A DNA stretch of 64,000 nt, from contig CM114271.1 of NCBI GenBank assembly GCA_050084515.1, positions 58,404,001 through 58,468,000 on the forward strand, written 5' to 3'. The translations under genes were made by a program, and so were the position numbers. Each line of letters starts with the position of its first letter. Position 1 is the first letter of the stretch. The notes beneath the pieces were generated by a model. It was given only the letters and a program-made list of their open reading frames with translations. It had not been told where the DNA came from and did no database searches. This document shows positions 9,764-21,478 of the stretch, one piece after another. Source of the stretch: Blasia pusilla. Lineage: Eukaryota > Marchantiophyta > Marchantiopsida > Blasiales.

Positions 9764-11199
9764 GTGACGTCGATGTCGCTATACTATTCTAGCTCTACTA
9801 GCTATGGGTGTAGGCAACCTAACTTGTCATCACCACAAGAAGTCTCCCACAATCTACTCGTCATCCCTCCGGCCTCACTACCGGTAGCATACAGGAGTAA
9901 CACTACTCGGAAATCAGCGTCAACCCTAACAATGGGGCCAAGCAAGCAAAAGCACGATGGAGGGGATCCAAACACAGAAATCCAACGACAACCCTCCAAT
10001 CGCAAATGGAAATCAAGGTAACACAATCCACCAAACGTGGTGCCCTCTCGAATCCACAAAACCCACCACACAATTCTAACGCAATAGCTACTCCGCGGGT
10101 CGATGACGTGCTAGTCGAACGCGCAAAGACCTGAAAATATCACTGCATGGAGAGGCTACACCGTACTATGCGCTAGAGGTACATCAACCAAAAACCTGAG
10201 ATGCATAAAGCGCCTAACACATCTCGAACAACACCAAATGAGCTACAACATCAGACACCTTTGGCATAGTTAAGAACTCGCGATTAAGCGTCCTCGAGCG
10301 AATAGCCCAAAGATGGGTGACCAGTTATGCAAAACTCAAATCCCAAATCCTGCAAAAATTGCCTCACGCCCAAGCAAGCAAGCTTGCTTGCTTGCTCCTT
10401 GCTCCTTACTCCGCCTCTCACGCCCACTCGCCCCGAGCTACCTCGAAGCCTCGAAATGCTCGAGACATGCCCCTATCGCCCCGTTCGCCATGCTTCGCTA
10501 TGGAGAGAGGTCCAACCAGGGTGCCCCCAACGGGATAGGCTTCAAAAATGAATGAGTCACCAACCAACCAGCCCCTCCGATCCGCTGTCCACCATAGCCA
10601 GACCTTGAGCTAGTCCGCGAAATTTCGATCAGAAATTATTTCACAAATACGTGACCGAAATCAAATCTGTTTCAATCAGAATTCAATTGACCACCATAGC
10701 TATCTCTCCACAAAAAATCAGCTACAATCGAGCTCTGTACTCCGAGCTAAAAATCAAACAAACTTGCTGTCCATACACCTCCAGAATCGCAAATCCGACA
10801 GCGCTTCCGCCAAGTTTCATGCACGCAAAAATCCGCAATGCTCCACACACTCGAGCAGATAGATTCTCATGAGATCACAATACGAGTAGCAACAGGAACC
10901 TCTCACCCGATCTGGATGAACTTCAACACAGCTTCCGCACTCCAAGCTCTCCACATCATAAAACCGTCGAACACGAACCAGAATCTTCAATCCTTGATAA
11001 CTTCCAACTCCCTTGACGAAATCCGGCGATCTAAAGCGCGTTGGAAAGCTCTCATCAAGGCGCTTCTTTCCCAACCAACCGCGCACCAGATTCACACCTC
11101 CAACATAGGCCACAAGCCACAAAAATCCACGGCTGAGTACACAATCAGCCCTAACCAGATCCTACTGATCTCCAATCGAAGCTACCATCGATCTACTCC
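9764..11199 (-). other. Element 1: 5' leader, non-coding
   Basis: About 1.4 kb between the primer site and Gag with no recognisable protein. It contains a perfect 22-bp palindrome built on GCAAGC repeats around 10,373-10,394 and stretches rich in C and A. Short open frames on the plus strand are probably incidental. Confidence 0.5.
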
Positions 11200-11211
11200 A
11201 GTTCTTTGAGT
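11200..11211 (-). promoter_or_regulatory. Putative self-primer binding site of element 1
   Basis: The 12 nt directly following the 5' LTR on the minus strand are CTCAAAGAACTG. They are complementary over all 12 positions to CAGTTCTTTGAG inside the same LTR (11,385 down to 11,374). No tRNA-like primer site (TGG at the LTR edge) is seen here. Tf1/sushi elements prime with the 5' end of their own RNA in this way. The priming role is inference. Confidence 0.6.
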
Positions 11212-11373
11212 GAAATCCGTGAAAGACCTACTGTCATAAAACACGTTTACAATCACATACAATCGAGCCAAACCCACTCCACGATGGGAGAATCTAGGTC
11301 AAAGCTTGCGGGAAACACCATAGCCAAGAGCTCTACTCACTACTAAGGCTAACTCCCAACGCAACAGGCTCAA

Positions 11374-11398
11374 CTCAAAGAACTGACTGTTCTTTGAG
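11374..11398 (-). promoter_or_regulatory. LTR hairpin, likely transcript start region
   Basis: A perfect hairpin with 10-bp arms (CTCAAAGAAC / GTTCTTTGAG) and a 5-nt loop. On the minus strand the second arm begins CAGTTCTTTGAG at 11,385, 29 nt downstream of the TATA box. If transcription starts there, the RNA 5' end pairs exactly with the site next to the LTR. Confidence 0.55.
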
Positions 11399-11408
11399 GG
11401 CAAGCTAC

Positions 11409-11416
11409 CTTATATC
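11409..11416 (-). promoter_or_regulatory. TATA box in the 5' LTR of element 1
   Basis: GATATAAGG on the minus strand. Its first T of TATAAG is at 11,414. The 3' LTR keeps the same stretch. Spacing to the proposed start is typical of plant promoters. Confidence 0.55.
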
Positions 11417-11578
11417 CTCCAACCTAAAAGCGGGCCCTACTAGGAAAGTCACCCCCAAGTGAGTAACCCCCAACCCTATGTATGGAACCGCATCTCTACC
11501 AAACCACTACGGTCCTACATAAGGAATGGCCTCTACCAGCACACCATACTCTACGACATAATCTGTATGGTCATGACA

Positions 11579-12050
11579 TTATCCATAGCCAACAAACGAC
11601 AAGCCCCTAAGAGCCTAGAGATAGAGAATGGGAGACGACCTGCCGCCATATGTGCACACACCTTATATAGAGAGACAAAGCCACTTAGTGAATCTGCTGG
11701 GATAAAGCAATCGCGAAGATGCTCAAAAACCATCCCTGATAGCCCGCTTGCTGATGAGCGAGGAGTATGCAGAAAAGCCCTTGTGAAAATCTCCAAATCA
11801 AGCTCCAAGTCAAGGTCCGTTGTATAGTCTTCCACAAAAGATGGAGCATCACCACTTGAAGGAGGATGAAGAGCTTCTAAGAGAACCATTGTTTCCGCAC
11901 TTGGAACCGCCGGAGAAAGAGGACCCAATGCTCGAGCTGCACGTGAAAACTCACCAACCTGCCCCAAAAGTGGACTTCGTCGAAGGCGTTGTTGTATTGA
12001 AGGCCTCCCATGATTGGCATGTTGAGTAGGATGAGTCGCAGCTAAGGCCT
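11579..12050 (-). pseudogene. Non-LTR retrotransposon: N-terminal RT region
   Basis: Continuation of the interrupted non-LTR polyprotein. The frame (about 11,967-11,579, extending upstream to 12,050) includes LGQVGEFSRAARAL, SSASGLSGMVFEHLRD and ISRLLGACRLLAM, the segments that precede the RT fingers in this family. The first four bases (11,579-11,582) are the TTAT duplication. Joining with 2,118 after removing one duplication is in frame. Confidence 0.8.
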
Positions 12051-12662
12051 CTACTCGAAGTACGTGATTGAAGGCCCATGCATGGATTGACAGTACCGCT
12101 GATATCTTTTGATCCCATTAGGAGCAAACTCATTACCATAGGGTATGCAACGAACCTTTGGTAAAAATGGAGAAGTAGAAGGGTTACAAGGAGAGGAGGT
12201 GGGAGGTGCAAGAGGTGGTGATGGCCGACGATGAGGGGGTAAGTAGGTTGGGGAAGGAGGAGGAGGAAGAGGGGAGATTCGGGTAGAATAGATGGAAGTT
12301 GGAAGCAAGGGCATAGATGAGATATATGGGGATGGCAAAGTAGAAGGATTCGGTAATAATGGATGAAGATTAGGCTCAATAGGACAAGGCGAAGAAGGGA
12401 GAAGAGGAGAATCCGGAAGAAAAGTAGCGAGTGTAATGGGTATATTAGCATCTGGAGGAAAATGGTGAGATCTACGATGAGGAGGTGAACCAAGGGGAGA
12501 GGTTACGGTTGTAGGAGGGCGTGTAAAACCAGATAAGCATGTAGATGGAGAATCCAACTCCATCTCTGTTGACATAGAAGTAAAGGTAGGTAAGTCTTCG
12601 AAGACAAGAAAAGACATATGAAACGTGGTTTGGAGAAAGCATGAGGATAACGAGCAAAGCAA
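12051..12662 (-). pseudogene. Non-LTR retrotransposon: proline-rich N-terminal region
   Basis: A 203-codon frame dominated by proline and serine (for example ISPLPPPPSPTYLPPHRRPS), a disordered N-terminal region rather than a domain. Its C-terminal residues run on to the RT side only after a frameshift near 12,060-12,110, where another frame reads ...RVEALAATHPTQHANHGRPS. Zinc-finger motifs expected at the N-terminus of R2-like proteins are not visible. Likely the start of the same polyprotein; the initiating codon is not certain. Confidence 0.55.
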
Positions 12663-13589
12663 AAGTAGTGGAATCCGTCCAAAAGAAATTTAGATGAAGA
12701 GATGAAGATTAGGCAATACCGAATTTATGATTGAAAGTTACTATAAGAAAAAAATTAAAATAATTGAAAAGGAAAAATGATGTATATGGCATCGGAAGAG
12801 ATGGCTCAACAATGTGAATTTCTAATGTCCTTAAGGAGATGGAAAACGTATGTAGGGGCAAAACAGTAAGGTAAGGAGTTGAAAGAGCAAGTAAGACTTT
12901 TGGGAGGAATTGACCTAAAACAAACCCGTACACAAAAATAGGCGCCTACAGAGAAGGAAGAAAAACTATAAAACCTACTTGATATCAAAAGAACGAGCTC
13001 GTCAAGACGATCGAAACATGCCCAAACACGTCCACAACCAACATTCCGGAAGAAAGTTATGAAAGAAATTAGAAACACCAAAAAAGAGGATGTGAGGAGT
13101 AAGTGAGCCACCCACCAATGACCGCTATGAGGGAATGAGTTCGTAATGTTGGGCCAAGCCCATATCAAAAGATCCAGAAAAGCAAGAGGAATCCCTTAAA
13201 TCGATGGTAACCTGGTATCACTCTAAAAGGAGAGCGCTATGTTTGAAATTGCGTGTAGGAATCTATGAGTACATTTAAGAGAGAAGGAAGTCCAAAGATC
13301 CCAAAAACTTTGGAAAAGTCAATCTTAAGTGGAAAAAAGAAGAACCCAAAGTTCAAACTTGAGAAGATGAACACATTGGTCCTTAGATTGAAAAGATTGG
13401 ATCACCATGGAAATAGTTAGAAGAAAAATTCTAGATGTCCCTCCATCTCCTCCGCCATAGTCCTCCTCCTCCATGTCTCCTCCCCACCTTGTATCGTTTC
13501 TTTTGCGAGGTTTGTACCTCAAACCCTCGCAAAGGTTAAACACAGCCGATGAGGTCAAATTAAGAAACCTAAACGTGTAACAAGTTTCA
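12663..13589 (-). other. Unresolved region, possibly 5' part of the non-LTR element
   Basis: Moderately AT-rich. Minus-strand frames of 74-120 codons overlap one another without a recognised domain (for example around 12,806-13,168). It could be the 5' part or a first open frame of the non-LTR element. An imperfect direct repeat of about 36 bp lies near 13,525-13,630. Confidence 0.3.
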
Positions 13590-13970
13590 TTAGTGTAACA
13601 CAGCCCTTGAGTTCAAATTAACAAACGGGTATTGTACTAGAACGGTACCTATAAATATTAGAGGCACGGCTCTAATATTTATTTCCGTAGTTGTTATATC
13701 GGACATCAGCCGGAAGCATTTTATTTCCGTATTTTCTCCTCGCCGGTTCTTGGTGATCGGAAATGGGTTGGTAACTAAGTCGTAGTTACTTGCGCCTGCA
13801 TACTAGCGACATGAATTCAGTTCAGGTCCCATAAGCAGTGAGCTTCCCATCCGTCAGATCTTGTTGATTCGGATGTTGGCGACATCGGCCGCATGGAATT
13901 GGGTCCTTAGTGTTTATCTCGGCATGCCCCGGCCCGGAAAACACAAATCGTTAATTACCTATCTATACTA
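13590..13970 (+). repeat. Possible solo LTR or old promoter fragment
   Basis: It has a TATA-like CCTATAAATA at about 13,648-13,657 overlapping a perfect hairpin (arms AAATATTAGAG / CTCTAATATTT, 13,653-13,680). The sequence is more GC-balanced than its surroundings. No matching partner copy is in the window, so LTR identity is a guess. Confidence 0.25.
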
Positions 13971-16900
13971 CTATGTGCATCAACGAGAGCCTCCCTCCAT
14001 ATTCGACACTTAGGATACTATCATGCCCGTGGACAAAAGCCTCCCTCCGTATTCGACACTCATTTGGGGTCCTATTGTGACAAACATGTCCCATGCAAAT
14101 AGTTGGTTCCATCTAGTTAGTATAGAGAAAATGGCACGATCTGTGTATGGTATGGATATAGATTCATTTATATGAAACCTATTTTTTTCCTTCTTATTCA
14201 TATTCTACTACATTTGTTAAATTTTGGAAAATAAGGTGGTTGGTTATCAACTCCCCTTATATTTTTATGGAGGCTAAACTAGTTTCTTGAAATATTATTT
14301 GCATAAGATATCCTCTACTTTTTTAATGATCATATAGTGCCATTTGGATTTTCAAACTCCTCTCCTATTGATAGATGGCCCTCTCAACCAACATGATTGA
14401 TTTTCTTCTTAGTCAATACGATCATTGGATTATGATTTAAGAGGTCACCAAACAAATTTTGGGGTTAATAAAATCATTAGTTATATTTGTACGTTAATCA
14501 TGAGTAATTTAATTATTCATGATTGCAAACGCCTCCACGATTGGTTAAATTTGCAAACTCAATTGAAATAAGATGTCTTGGTACATATGACATCTTATCT
14601 TCATGAAAAAATCATCTAGTAGTGATGAAGCGTCGTGGTAAAAGTATTGGTACATACATGGAAAATTTGACTCCATATGGTTGTAAAGATTTATGCTAAT
14701 ATTTTCTTCAAACAAAACAAATAAAATTGCTACTCAAAATTAGCTCACGGCAAGTTCGGTCCTCTACCGAAGGCAATAGTTACATAGGTCTTGTTTGGAG
14801 AAATGGATGCCTCTTTGGGTATGTCATTTTTTGAAACATAAGTAATAATTTGTCCTCTTTGAATGATATTCATATATACCTTTTTATAAGTAATATCTTA
14901 TTACTTAAAGTCCATATTGAAAAGCCTACTATCTTTGTTTGCTTATTGCTATTTGATCGCATTATAAGATACTTAGGCTACTCAATGTGGCCTATTTGAT
15001 ACAAATGTCACAACAAAAACCATGTAGATAAGTCTCCACGATGAAGTCCATTTTTTGATCATTTTTTCTCTTCTTCTTTTTGTACTTATTATGTAGATTG
15101 GTCTATATCGTTGAAGTGCATCTTCATATCTTTTTCTCGTTCCGTCCCCCTCCCACTTAGCTCTAACAAAATAGAAGGTATTCCATTTCTATAATCCCTT
15201 AAGGACATATTCACCGTGAAGGTTTTGGGTACAAGTTTGAAGGGTTTCCACAAGATTAAGAGACCCTCATGAGAATTACGATGTTTTCTTATGAATATTT
15301 TAATTCAAATTTTTACAGACGCAATGATCATATCAACGTATCTGCTCCAAGATGGCCTTTGATTAGGACCTATGGTGTTGAGGGTGGGAATTATAGGAAT
15401 AAATATGCTTCAAACTACTCCGCTTGGTGATCGCAAAATAATTGTTGTAAACATCAGTGTGTGTTCCAAAATAATGAAGTTGTAAATATTTATATTCCAT
15501 ACTCCCAACAAAATTGGATGGAGGGTATGTACAAATTTTAGCTTACAATTGCACATGGACGTATTATTAGGGTTTATCCTTGCATTTATCCTAGAGATTT
15601 GACATAATACTAACTGAGTCAACACAGGTTTTAGTGATATAAGAAGAAGAGTTTGGATGACATTCCATCCCAAAATTCACCGTCTTGTTTAAAAGTGTAG
15701 CTTGCAAACAAAAAATGAAGACATTCTAATGTAGGTCTATGATCATCTTGAAGCCTTCACAGTTAGAACTTTGGCTCCAAATAATCTTAATTTCCTCCAC
15801 TCATTTGAGAATGGATAGAACATGACTTACAAGAGAGGAAGTCCCTGAGAAACTTCAATGAGACTAAGCATTTTCAAACTCTAATAAGTTACTAATAGAG
15901 GAGGTTTTCCCCATTACATGAAAGCTTCTTGTACGTCAAAGTAGAAAGCACTAAAGTACTTATTGAATCAATCTTTTGAAACAAATCTAACAATGGATTA
16001 ACTCTAACCTAGGCAAAAGCCTAAGTTGGATAGGCATAAGAAAAATAACTAATATTGTGTTTATCTTATGCCTTTAGGGTTGGACTTGTGGCAAAAACAA
16101 CCTATGGTGCCTCCTTCAAGTTCTCCATGACACCTCTTCTTGTGGCTACAAATCCACACTTACAATTCCTTTACAAAAGACTCATAGTAGACTTAAGTAT
16201 CCTCAACCCTGATACCAATTGGATTGCAAGGGAAGGATATGTCTATTGCACTATAATCTCTTGCATGAGACTATTGGGAAAGTTAATACTTATATGATGT
16301 TAATAAATTAAGTTTAAGTTAATCATCACTTAACTCTTATCTCCAATATCAAAGGGTGTGTATGTAGTAACACATCTCCAATGCTCACTAACTAATCTCT
16401 TTACAACTATGGCTCTTGATCCATGGTGGAAATCCTCCCTCGAATAAGAACATACCCTATACAATTGATAACTCTATACATTGCCATATAAATTTACAAG
16501 TCAATGGCCCAAACAAGTGATATTATCTCAAGAAAGAAAAGGTCAAGAAAAAACTTCTATTCCCAATGGTCATTCCAAGAAAATGCCTATTTTGTCTTTA
16601 CCTAATGTAGACCTCAAGAAATATCTTAGCAGAGAACTCAAACCAAAGAACACAATTTACCTTTTTCATTTCGACGCCAAGGATATCTAATGGCATACAA
16701 AATTAGAGAGATTCTTGAATGAATACAATAGCCTCCATATCTTGAGTTCAATTTCTCTTCCCTAATTTACAAACAATGTGGAAAGTAATTCTCAAGTAGC
16801 TCTGGTAAATATTGCACTAAATACCTATTTTCCAATTTGCATAAGATACAATTAAATACTATTTGCATAAAATGATGACTTTGAAGGAAAACGTGAGTGA

Positions 16901-17049
16901 TAACATTTCAACCCAACACTTGCTTTTACCTTATAGATTATTATTGTAGAGCATTCAAGAAATATTTCTAAATGAAGGGAATTTTTTCCCTCTTGATTCA
17001 ATATTGTATTCATTGCTTAAAATAACATGGTAAAGGTCATATCTAATGA
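13971..17049. other. AT-rich region without recognised genes
   Basis: About 3 kb. Near 13,986 and 14,037 a 22-bp phrase (AGCCTCCCTCC.TATTCGACACT) is directly repeated. Short open frames (for example 15,410-15,673 minus, 16,055-16,297 plus) show no recognised motif. Nothing else is supported. Confidence 0.5.
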
Positions 17050-17262
17050 TCAATATTTGATCTCAAATTCACAAATTTTTTGGAATTTTTTTTTTATCAT
17101 ATGTATCATTGTTGGAGACATATCTATAATAAAGCACCAATCTTCAAACACAAATAATGAGGCAGTAGTCCAGAAGGCAAGCATGTGTTTGTATATATCC
17201 CACTGATATATATGGCTTCTCTCCTCATTCAAAATAGAATCCACACCGAGGTATATATGTTC

Positions 17263-17369
17263 CTGAACCAATAAATAACAATTAAACTAGATAAAAAAAA
17301 GTTAAATTTCTATTCAAAAGTACATAATCAAAGTTCATTCTTAAAGAATCGATGGGAAATTAGTATTAC
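17263..17369 (-). other. Intron in helicase relic (downstream)
   Basis: 107 nt, GTAATACT...GGTTCAG on the minus strand. Joining the flanks fuses FPRE to EHIYLGVDS in frame, matching the usual helicase order, whereas reading through gives stops. Confidence 0.65.
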
Positions 17370-17976
17370 CTCTCTAGGAAATTGTGACATGACATTTGCA
17401 TTTATCTCATAAACATCTATGTTCTTTGGTGTCAAAATGGCTATATCTCTCAAGGAGTCAATATCTTGGAATCGGTTATGAGATATTCCAAAGATAATGT
17501 GGATAAGATCGCATATTCTATTACAATTAGTAACCATTCCGGGCGGTAATCTTATATAGTCTTCTCCCATATGAGTTTGCAAAGGTACACAACCCTCTCC
17601 CACCTCTAATAACCAATCAACAAAAGCTTGTTATTCAACACCCAAATGATCTTCTAACCTTTGAACTCGCATGTTTGTCGTCAATTTCATCACTTTTACA
17701 TAAGACCATAGAGATGATCGCTTTATAGTGGATTGAATTATTTTTGGACGATCTCCATGACGAACCACAGGCAAAACTTTACGAAAGTCACCACCAAATA
17801 TTATGAGTTTGCCGTCAAATGGTATTTGTTGTAGATCATTGGAGACCACTCCCATGATATCTTGTAAAGTTCCGTTCTTTGCCTCCAATGCATGACAATG
17901 AGCCATAGGTGCTTTGTCCCATATAATAAGCATCGCGTCACGTATAAGGCACGCTCCGTCACTATTGACCGACCAA

Positions 17977-18090
17977 CTACAAATGACACTTGAAAGTATA
18001 TTAGAAAGCGTAATACTTGGCAATCTCAACTATGTGTATAGTAAACATTGAGTCAATTCTAATTTAATATTAAATGTATAAGATACTTAC
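17977..18090 (-). other. Intron in helicase relic (upstream)
   Basis: 114 nt, GTAAGTATC...TTTGTAG on the minus strand. Splicing joins ESSTC to a segment leading directly into the Walker B motif in frame, which is the expected spacing in this helicase family. Confidence 0.68.
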
Positions 18091-18593
18091 TTGCAAGTAG
18101 AGCTCTCGTGAAGATTGATGGGGATCTTGAAACGTGAATGTGCAGTACGTCCTCCGTCTAACACTAGAGCAACTATTCCTTAAGATGTTACGGCCAAAGC
18201 TATACCGGCCGCAATCCTTACACTGGCAAGGAGAAGATTGTATAGAAATATCTTTCTTGTTCCACCTGGTCCATCAATGAAAAACATTATTGGAGATGGT
18301 GGAGCATTCGCACATATTTGATCAAGTTCATCGTGAATAGCAACCCAAATAACACGTTGTCCTTCATTCAAATATGCTTCTCCCAGTTGTACTGCTTCAT
18401 ACAAATCCTTGATAACATATCCTAGCTCTTGTTCCTCTAAGAATGAACTTGAGTGAATGCTGTTGAAATTGGTTTGAGGCATGTATGAAAAATCAGACAA
18501 TCTTTTTCCTTGATCTTGCAAATAATAGTGCACTTCCAACAAAGCATTATTAATAATAGCATCATCAAGAGGAAGATTACAAATTCTTGTTTA

Positions 18594-21478
18594 CTGCAAT
18601 AGAAAATTCCGAACATTTGTAAAAATCATGCTTAGTTTGCTTGACGCTCAATAGAAGACAATATGAAGAAGGAAGGAATGGTGTAAGGAGTGGTGGAAAT
18701 TAGGGCTTACATGACGTCATTCATGTAACACGATCTTTAATTGAAGTCGTTAATTTAAAGAGAAAAATCTCTTGGTTATTACTTCAATTTCTTGGAGTCT
18801 ACGACTTAAATAGTGGATATGCATATTTTTTTATGGTTTCCTTACTTTATTAGTAAAGAAGATGCAACATTATTATCGAATATATCAAGGGGAATGTGGC
18901 ATATATCATCAAAGAAATTGTGAGAATTTCTTGTTGAGGGTTTGTAGCATATATCACAAAAGCCATGTGAAAAAACAAATCTTCATAATCTTAATTATAT
19001 TCTTGCTCCAAAATCTTTACAAATCCTACCAAGGATAAAACATACAAGCATGGAGAAGGAAAAAAACTAAATAAATGATCTTTACATGAATAATTGGCAA
19101 GAAACAAGTATATTCTAAAAGAGGTTTAGGAATTATGCGATGTGTTTTTTCAATAAGTAATTTAATAGGAAAAAAATGTGTCTCCTTAAGATACCAAAAT
19201 AAATAGCAAGGATGCTATTTTTTTGGTATGTCAAGAAATATTAACAGCTGTATAAAATCGAGAAAAGCAATTGAAAGATAAAAAAAGTAAGAACATAAAT
19301 TATCACTAATATTTATCTCAAATACATCACATGAAGACAACATGTACACCATAAACAAGATACATTAGCAAGTCAACAATGAAAGAGATGGAAACTAATT
19401 TAAAAATACAAATCCAACTAATTATATAAAAAAAGCTAAAAATCCATTTGATGAAGCTCTTTGCAAATTACAAAATATTGTTTCATAACTTCATGACAAA
19501 TTTCCTAAATATTTCTTATCAAATCCATTATATAATTAAGGACATACAAGTAAGGAGTAGGCACAAGGCATAACACATATATGGATTAGGGTTCTGCTAT
19601 AGTTTGAATAATTAAAATGGTCTTACATAACAAACCTTGAAAATTGATCAAACTATCATCAAATTGGACAAATGAGAAACCTAAAATTATTGACACAATG
19701 AAGCATTAAACAAGAAAGAAGATATTGTTAAACAAGTTAATCAAACCATTAAGTCTCGATAGGCAAGATTTTGGAGGAGGGATGAGGAGGAGAACATGGA
19801 GGATCGTTAAGTATTTTGGTAGTACTTAATCCATTTATATTCAAATATTTATAATACTATATTAAAAAAAATTATCTCCTCGAGCTTGAACTTTGGGTCT
19901 TTATTTTTTTCCACATATCTTGGGGTTCACCAAAGTTAAAAAGATCTTTTGACATCCTCGTGTTTTGAATACGCTCATAGATCTGTAATCACAATTTTTA
20001 CACATTTCAAACTTATGAAATTATGAATAGGGTCACAATCAAATCAAAGGGTTGGATTCTATTACTTGGCTCAATCTTTTGCTACATATTGGGCCTAATC
20101 TTATGACCTCATTCGTTCATAACAATCATCACAATATGACTTTACTTACCATTATTTGTTTCTTTCGTTTAATCTTTTGCAAAGAATAATGTGGATAGCT
20201 CAAAAATTACGCCTTGGACTTCCTCATCTTTTTTTCTCTTGGTATGTCTAACTGCATGTGTGAGGAGCCCACATACTCTCATGTACACAAAGTGAACAAC
20301 AAATTGCAAGCCAGGATCAGATCGAGAAGCAATTCCATCGAGGGCTTGTATTATAGGATACGATATTGGATGAAAGCAAAATCATTATGTTCACACGCGG
20401 ATTTTGTCTATTGGATGATTTTTTGGTTGTTGATCCAACAAAATCCAACCTAATGAGTCAAATTTCATATACTAAAGGTTTTGTGGTGGATACAATAACA
20501 AGAATGAAGGAAATAAGTTGAGACATACAATCAATGGATTTAATCCTATTGCATTGGAAGTTTTTGGGAAATTACAAATGTCTTTTTATACTTTCCAAAA
20601 CAATGTGCTCACCATCTTCCTTTAGAATCATCAACTAGCTTCTTTTTTCGTAGTCCTTCTTGCTCCATTATTCTCTTGTATTATCGGCCAATCATCTTAA
20701 TGGCATTACAAGATGCCCAAGCATCAATGTTGATCCATCCAGCCAAAGTGGCTAATGGACACTCTTAAAACTTTATATTCACATCCGACCAACCATTGAT
20801 GTTCATATTGGATTTGTTTAAAGCTATTTACCATATAACATGTTGAATTATTTTCTATGTTGGCTTGTTGCCATATTCTTTTTACGTCTCTTTCCTCCTT
20901 CCTTTATGAGGATGTTGTTGCCTTTGTTTTCCCTTCTTTGAGATTTTTTCTTAATAAGTGGATATTTCATTTTAGAGATCATATTTTGGAAATATGCCAT
21001 AAATCTGTATTGTCGTTGTCATTAGCCATAAAGAAATGTAGAATGCAGTATGAATCCTCATGTTGTTGACTAAATTTTTTTTTAAAATATCCCATCATTA
21101 GAGCGTTCTCTATCATTAAATGTCTCATGACTCGTCCCTATTGCCAAAATGTTCCCAGTATTATCTATTGCAATGAATAATCTTATTTTGTCAATTTCTT
21201 TTCTCCTTGCAAGCATTATAAGCATCACCAATTAGGGTTCTTAACTAAACTAATTTACAACGAGTGTTTCTCCGTAATCTGAAGAAAAATGATGAGAGTT
21301 GTAAGATTTTCTCATAAATTTTATAAGAAACTTAAAAAATTATGAATCATTTTTTAAAGAAAATTTAACCAAAATATTTTCATGGAAAATATATATCCAA
21401 ATTGCTAAATTATTTCTTATTAAGAACTCTCTTGCCTCCTATGTTTTAGAAAAAAAATGTATTAAGACCCAATAAGAT
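18594..21478. other. AT-rich region without recognised genes
   Basis: About 2.9 kb. Minus-strand TTGCAG at 18,594-18,599 could be a 3' splice site for a further helicase exon, but no Rep motif (HUH) is seen to its right. Open frames of 70-80 codons (20,214-20,453; 20,857-21,069) match nothing I recognise. Confidence 0.45.

Larger units (their letters stand above)
2119..11578 (-). mobile_element. Element 1: PHD-finger Ty3/gypsy retrotransposon inserted in the non-LTR RT
   Basis: A 9.46-kb retroelement read on the minus strand: 5' LTR (11,578 to 11,212), leader, gag, zinc knuckles, protease, methyltransferase-like domain, RT, RNase H, integrase, PHD finger, A', 3' LTR and terminal A. The two LTRs are roughly 97% identical by eye, so insertion is fairly recent, but nearly every domain carries frameshifts. 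Outer ends are TGTCATG... and ...CACGACA. The integrase is the DDE type and the RT has the YIDD motif, so it is Ty3/gypsy rather than DIRS. The terminal repeat layout is abnormal (see findings). Confidence 0.9.
11212..11578 (-). repeat. 5' LTR (B repeat) of element 1
   Basis: 367 bp, TGTCATGAC...GGATTTCA on the minus strand, about 97% identical to 2,225-2,593. It lacks the A sequence found after the 3' LTR. About seven of the differences from the 3' copy are C-to-T or G-to-A and all are in this copy, consistent with methylation-driven deamination. Confidence 0.9.
17050..18593 (-). pseudogene. Helitron/PIF1-type helicase relic
   Basis: Superfamily 1 helicase of the PIF1 type found in Helitron Rep-helicase proteins. 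In order: LPLDDAIINNALLEVHYYLQD, FFIDGPGGTRKIFLYN (Walker A; the usual GTGKT is GTRKI), GGRTAHSRFKIPI, LIIWDKAPM (Walker B; usually DEAPM), IIFGGDFRKVLPVV, LTTNMRV and ILTPKN.DVYEINA. Two short GT-AG introns interrupt it. In-frame stops are present (after AVTS near 18,180 and near 17,630) and the Walker residues are altered, so it is dead. The Rep nuclease part is not seen upstream. A captured host PIF1 gene is possible but less likely given the Helitron-like wording of the motifs. Confidence 0.8.

Noticed and set aside
2119-11578. DIRS or Ngaro element because of the split repeats
   Set aside because: The pol has gypsy RT and RNase H, an HHCC/DDE integrase and target-site duplication. No tyrosine recombinase is seen.
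12051-12662. Independent host gene for a proline-rich protein
   Set aside because: Its position and orientation directly upstream of the non-LTR RT, with only a frameshift between, make it the N-terminal part of that element.
15410-16690. Short open frames in the AT-rich region (for example 16,055-16,297)
   Set aside because: No motif, no repeat partner, and lengths expected by chance in this composition.
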